The notes under the pieces: generated by a model
Told to the model about the DNA's origin: nothing
What the model saw: only the letters and a program-made list of their open reading frames with translations
The model's database searches: none
Source of the DNA: Klugiella xanthotipulae
GTDB lineage: Bacteria; Actinomycetota; Actinomycetes; Actinomycetales; Microbacteriaceae
Reading direction: 5' to 3'
DNA: 64,000 nt
NCBI RefSeq assembly: GCF_006716695.1
Contig: NZ_VFPN01000001.1
Location: 806,001-870,000, forward strand
Shown here: piece by piece, positions 61,326 through 64,000 of the stretch
Layout: each line of letters starts with the position of its first letter
Position numbering within the stretch: position 1 is the stretch's first letter
Program-made: the position numbers and the translations under genes

Positions 61326-62318
61326 GTGCCGGATAACCCCACCGTTCGTCCCCGCCGACTCCGCGCCACTCCGGCCCTGCGCCGCCAGGTGGCCGAGACC
61401 CGGTTGCACAGCGCAGACCTGGTTTTGCCGATGTTTGTGCGCGAGGGACGCTCGGAGCCCACGCCGATCTCCTCGATGCCCGGCGTGGTGCAGCACAGCA
61501 CCGACAGCTTTCGGCGGGCTGTCAGCGAGGCGTGCGAGTCCGGTATCGGCGGCATCATGCTTTTCGGTGTGCCCGAGACCCGGGACGCGGTGGGCAGCGG
61601 GGCAACCGACCCGAACGGCATCCTGAACGCGGCCACCCGCATCGCGGTCGAGGAGGCCGGCGACGCGCTCACGGTACAGACCGACCTGTGTCTCGACGAG
61701 TTCACCGACCACGGCCACTGCGGTGTACTCGACCGGCACGGCCGGGTGGACAATGACGCCACCCTGAAGCGCTACCGAGACATGGCCGTGGCCCAGGCGG
61801 ATGCCGGGTCACAGATCCTCGGCCTCTCCGGCATGATGGATGGCCAGGTTGCCGCCACCCGCGACGCCCTCGACCAGACCGGGCACCCCGAGGTGGCCCT
61901 GCTCGCCTACTCGGCCAAGTACGCCTCCGCCCTCTACGGGCCCTTCCGGGAGGCCGTCGATTCGCAGCTCACGGGCGACCGCCGCACCTACCAGATGGAC
62001 CCAGGCAACCGCCGCGAGGGGATGCGCGAGGCCAGCCTCGATATCGCAGAGGGAGCCGATATCGTCATGGTCAAACCCGCGCTCAGTTACCTGGATGTGC
62101 TCGCCGATATTGCCGCCGTCTCGCCCCTCCCGGTGTGGGCGTACCAGGTGTCCGGCGAGTATGCCATGATCGAGGCCGCCGCCGCGCGGGGCTGGATTGA
62201 CCGCAACCGGGCCATCCTGGAGTCGGTCACGAGCATCACGCGTGCGGGGGCCGACACCGTACTCACCTATTGGGCCGTCGAATTGGCCGCCTGGATCCGC
62301 GAGGGAAAAACCGCATGA
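61326..62318 (+). CDS. hemB: Delta-aminolevulinic acid dehydratase (porphobilinogen synthase)
   Basis: 330 aa. It condenses two ALA molecules to porphobilinogen. The active-site lysines are in [17 protein letters not shown] and in [13 protein letters not shown]. The metal-site segment [18 protein letters not shown] has two Cys (DLCLDE, GHCG) but Asp instead of the first Cys, as in Mg-using or mixed enzymes. GTG start with a clear AAGGAG site. It ends in an ATGA overlap with hemL. Confidence 0.95.
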   Translation: MPDNPTVRPRRLRATPALRRQVAETRLHSADLVLPMFVREGRSEPTPISSMPGVVQHSTDSFRRAVSEACESGIGGIMLFGVPETRDAVGSGATDPNGILNAATRIAVEEAGDALTVQTDLCLDEFTDHGHCGVLDRHGRVDNDATLKRYRDMAVAQADAGSQILGLSGMMDGQVAATRDALDQTGHPEVALLAYSAKYASALYGPFREAVDSQLTGDRRTYQMDPGNRREGMREASLDIAEGADIVMVKPALSYLDVLADIAAVSPLPVWAYQVSGEYAMIEAAAARGWIDRNRAILESVTSITRAGADTVLTYWAVELAAWIREGKTA

Positions 62319-63658
62319 CCACCAACTCCGAGCTCTTCGAGCGCAGCTCCCGCCACATCCCGGGCGGGGTGAACTCCCCCGTCCGCGCTTACGGGTCGGT
62401 GGGCGGCGCGCCCCGCTTCATCGAGTCGGCCACCGGCCCCTACGTATCGGATGCCGAGGGCACCGAATACGTGGATCTCGTCGCCTCCTGGGGCCCGGCC
62501 CTCCTCGGCCACGCCCACCCCGAGGTGGTGGCTGCCGTGCAGCGCGCCGCAGCCCGCGGCCTGTCTTTTGGTGCCCCCACCGCGGCCGAGGCGGAGCTCG
62601 CCGAGGTGATCTCGGAGCGCGTGACGGCGGGCGGGGTCAGCCCCGTCGAGCGGGTGCGTCTCGTCTCGACGGGCACCGAGGCCACCATGACGGCGATCCG
62701 CCTGGCCCGCGGCGTGACCGGCCGCGACCTACTCGTGAAGTTTGCCGGCCACTACCACGGCCACTCGGATGGGCTGCTCGCCGCCGCCGGGTCGGGGTTG
62801 GCCACACTCGCCCTGCCGGGTTCCGCCGGGGTAACGGCGGCCACCGCGGCCCAGACCATTGTGCTGCCCTACAACGACCGCGCGGCCGTCGAATCTGTGT
62901 TTGCCGAGTTCGGCGGGCAGATCGCGGCCGTGATTACCGAGGCTTCCGCCGCCAATATGGGGGTGCTGCCGCCCGAACCCGGCTTCAACGCGTTCCTGGC
63001 CGGGACCGCGCACACACACGGCGCGCTGCTGATCCTGGACGAGGTACTCACCGGGTTCCGCGTGGGCCCGGCTGGCTGGTGGGGCCTCGAAAACGCAGCG
63101 CATCCCGAGCACGCGTACGTGCCCGATATCATCACCTTCGGCAAGGTCGTGGGTGGGGGGATGCCGCTGGCCGCGCTCGGCGGCAGCGCCCGCGTGATGG
63201 AGCACCTCGCCCCGCTCGGCCCGGTGTACCAGGCGGGCACGCTCTCGGGCAACCCGCTCGCGGTTGCGGCGGGCCTGGCCACACTGCGGCTCGCCGATGC
63301 CTCCGTGTACGCCGCGGTGGATGCCGCAGCCAACACCATCTCCACGGCCACGAGCGCCGCACTCACCGAGGCCGGTGTCGCCCACCGCGTACAGCGGGCG
63401 GGCAGCCTGTTCAGCTTTGTGTTTGGCGAGCGGTTTGTGGCGGATGCCCCGCGCGGCTACGACGAGGTGCAGGGCCAGGAGGCCTGGCGTTACCCGCCGT
63501 TCTTCCACTCGCTGCTGGCCGACGGGGTGGCCCTACCGCCGAGCGTGTTTGAGGCCTGGTTCCTCACCGCGGCGCACGACAGCACGGCAATCGAGCGGGT
63601 ACTCGCGGCCCTACCGGCCGCGGCACGGGCAGCGGCTACGGCCGTCGCCCCCGGGTAA
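62315..63658 (+). CDS. hemL: Glutamate-1-semialdehyde 2,1-aminomutase
   Basis: 447-aa PLP enzyme converting glutamate-1-semialdehyde to 5-aminolevulinate, directly after HemA in the pathway. [19 protein letters not shown] at the N-terminus, [22 protein letters not shown] (PLP ring Asp) and [17 protein letters not shown] with the Schiff-base Lys. The start at 62315 overlaps hemB. It is the last gene of the operon. Confidence 0.96.
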   Translation: MTTNSELFERSSRHIPGGVNSPVRAYGSVGGAPRFIESATGPYVSDAEGTEYVDLVASWGPALLGHAHPEVVAAVQRAAARGLSFGAPTAAEAELAEVISERVTAGGVSPVERVRLVSTGTEATMTAIRLARGVTGRDLLVKFAGHYHGHSDGLLAAAGSGLATLALPGSAGVTAATAAQTIVLPYNDRAAVESVFAEFGGQIAAVITEASAANMGVLPPEPGFNAFLAGTAHTHGALLILDEVLTGFRVGPAGWWGLENAAHPEHAYVPDIITFGKVVGGGMPLAALGGSARVMEHLAPLGPVYQAGTLSGNPLAVAAGLATLRLADASVYAAVDAAANTISTATSAALTEAGVAHRVQRAGSLFSFVFGERFVADAPRGYDEVQGQEAWRYPPFFHSLLADGVALPPSVFEAWFLTAAHDSTAIERVLAALPAAARAAATAVAPG

Positions 63659-63673
63659 CCAGCCGGGGGCGAC
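63644..63673 (+). terminator. Stem-loop spanning the hemL stop codon
   Basis: A perfect 11-bp stem GTCGCCCCCGG / CCGGGGGCGAC with an 8-nt loop includes the TAA. No T-tract follows. It probably acts as a U-less terminator or 3'-end stabiliser for the heme mRNA. Confidence 0.55.
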
Positions 63674-63748
63674 ATTCCCCGGACGGCATGTTCACACCCC
63701 TGCCCGGTTAAATTCAGGGGGATATTTTAGCGCACCTCGACGTTGAAT

Positions 63749-63776
63749 TTGATTCAATTCAGTATTCGCATAGGAT
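63749..63776 (+). promoter_or_regulatory. Candidate promoter for the lipoprotein gene
   Basis: TTGATT and TAGGAT are 16 nt apart in an AT-rich stretch 80 nt before the next start codon. Confidence 0.45.
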
Positions 63777-63855
63777 TATTTCGACAGACGCCAGGAGTTC
63801 TCACACGAACTGTGTGTCATATATTCCCCCATCCACCACGAGAAAGTTAACGACC

Positions 63856-64000
63856 GTGAGCCTCACGATTAACAAGTCCGCACGCATCCTGATGGCCGCC
63901 GCAACGGCCGTCCTCACCGTCGGCGCGCTAGCCGGCTGTAGCGTCATTGATTCCATCACCGGAGCCACCACGGGCACCGAGACCCGCGACGAGGAGGGCA
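63856..64000 (+). CDS. Lipoprotein, 5' part only
   Basis: Open to the end of the window (48 codons). GTG start behind GAGAAAG. A basic start (MSLTINKSARIL), a hydrophobic core and the lipobox GALAGC predict lipidation at Cys28, followed by an acidic, Thr-rich linker (SITGATTGTETRDEEG). The mature domain lies outside the window, so function cannot be assigned. Confidence 0.75.
   Translation, partial: MSLTINKSARILMAAATAVLTVGALAGCSVIDSITGATTGTETRDEEG

Overview
The window is high-GC DNA of an actinobacterium, most likely a Microbacteriaceae-like genus. The evidence is the coproporphyrin-type heme genes (cgoX, chdC, cpfC), actinobacterial EccC/EccD type VII secretion genes, frequent GTG/TTG starts, 4-nt ATGA/GTGA gene overlaps and SipW-type alternate signal peptides. 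No rRNA or tRNA gene was seen.

Layout. 0.1-3.3 kb: proline iminopeptidase and an acyl-CoA dehydrogenase/oxidase. 3.5-12.5 kb: a surface-protein locus with a SipW-like signal peptidase, seven exported proteins that share an [A/S]xW motif after the signal hydrophobic core (two RCC1-repeat proteins, an 80-aa internally deleted RCC1 remnant, two 197-aa paralogs, two 219-aa paralogs), and one LALTG-anchored protein. 12.5-15.4 kb: a YciI-like protein and a sulfane-sulfur operon (CoA-disulfide-reductase/rhodanese, rhodanese, CstR-like repressor) behind two perfect CsoR/CstR-type operators. 15.5-23.4 kb: EamA transporter, two DUF4190 proteins, a DEAD-box helicase with a long RG-rich repeat tail, a small gene of unknown function, a HAD hydrolase and hemA.

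23.4-54.9 kb is accessory DNA lying between divergent hemA and hemE, and looks like an island. It holds a CRISPR-like mini-unit, a CGNR regulator with a monooxygenase-like gene, IS remnants and an IS-truncated HAD gene. Next comes a type VII secretion locus (EccC, ParA-like, EccD, a membrane protein and an FHA protein on the minus strand; two WXG100-class proteins and helpers on the plus strand). It feeds tandemly duplicated REase-fold toxins with three Imm52-like immunity genes. An IS3-family element inserted in an older IS3 remnant follows, then a 23-repeat CRISPR array and a chimeric type I cas operon: Cas6e-like, Csb1/Cas7, Csb2/Cas5 and a Cas3 with helicase-HD order plus an extra C-terminal domain. 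No cas1, cas2 or cas4 is present.

54.9-63.7 kb: a tightly overlapping heme operon hemE-cgoX-chdC-cpfC-hemC-hemD-hemB-hemL. With hemA it covers glutamyl-tRNA to heme b. The window ends inside a lipoprotein gene.

Most noteworthy: (1) a single handle-spacer-repeat unit at 23.6 kb with the same 33-nt spacing as the array 22 kb away; (2) a hybrid I-G/I-E CRISPR system whose cas7 start is broken at an A5 tract; (3) a SipW-linked RCC1 surface system; (4) toxin amplification with C-terminal domain exchange.
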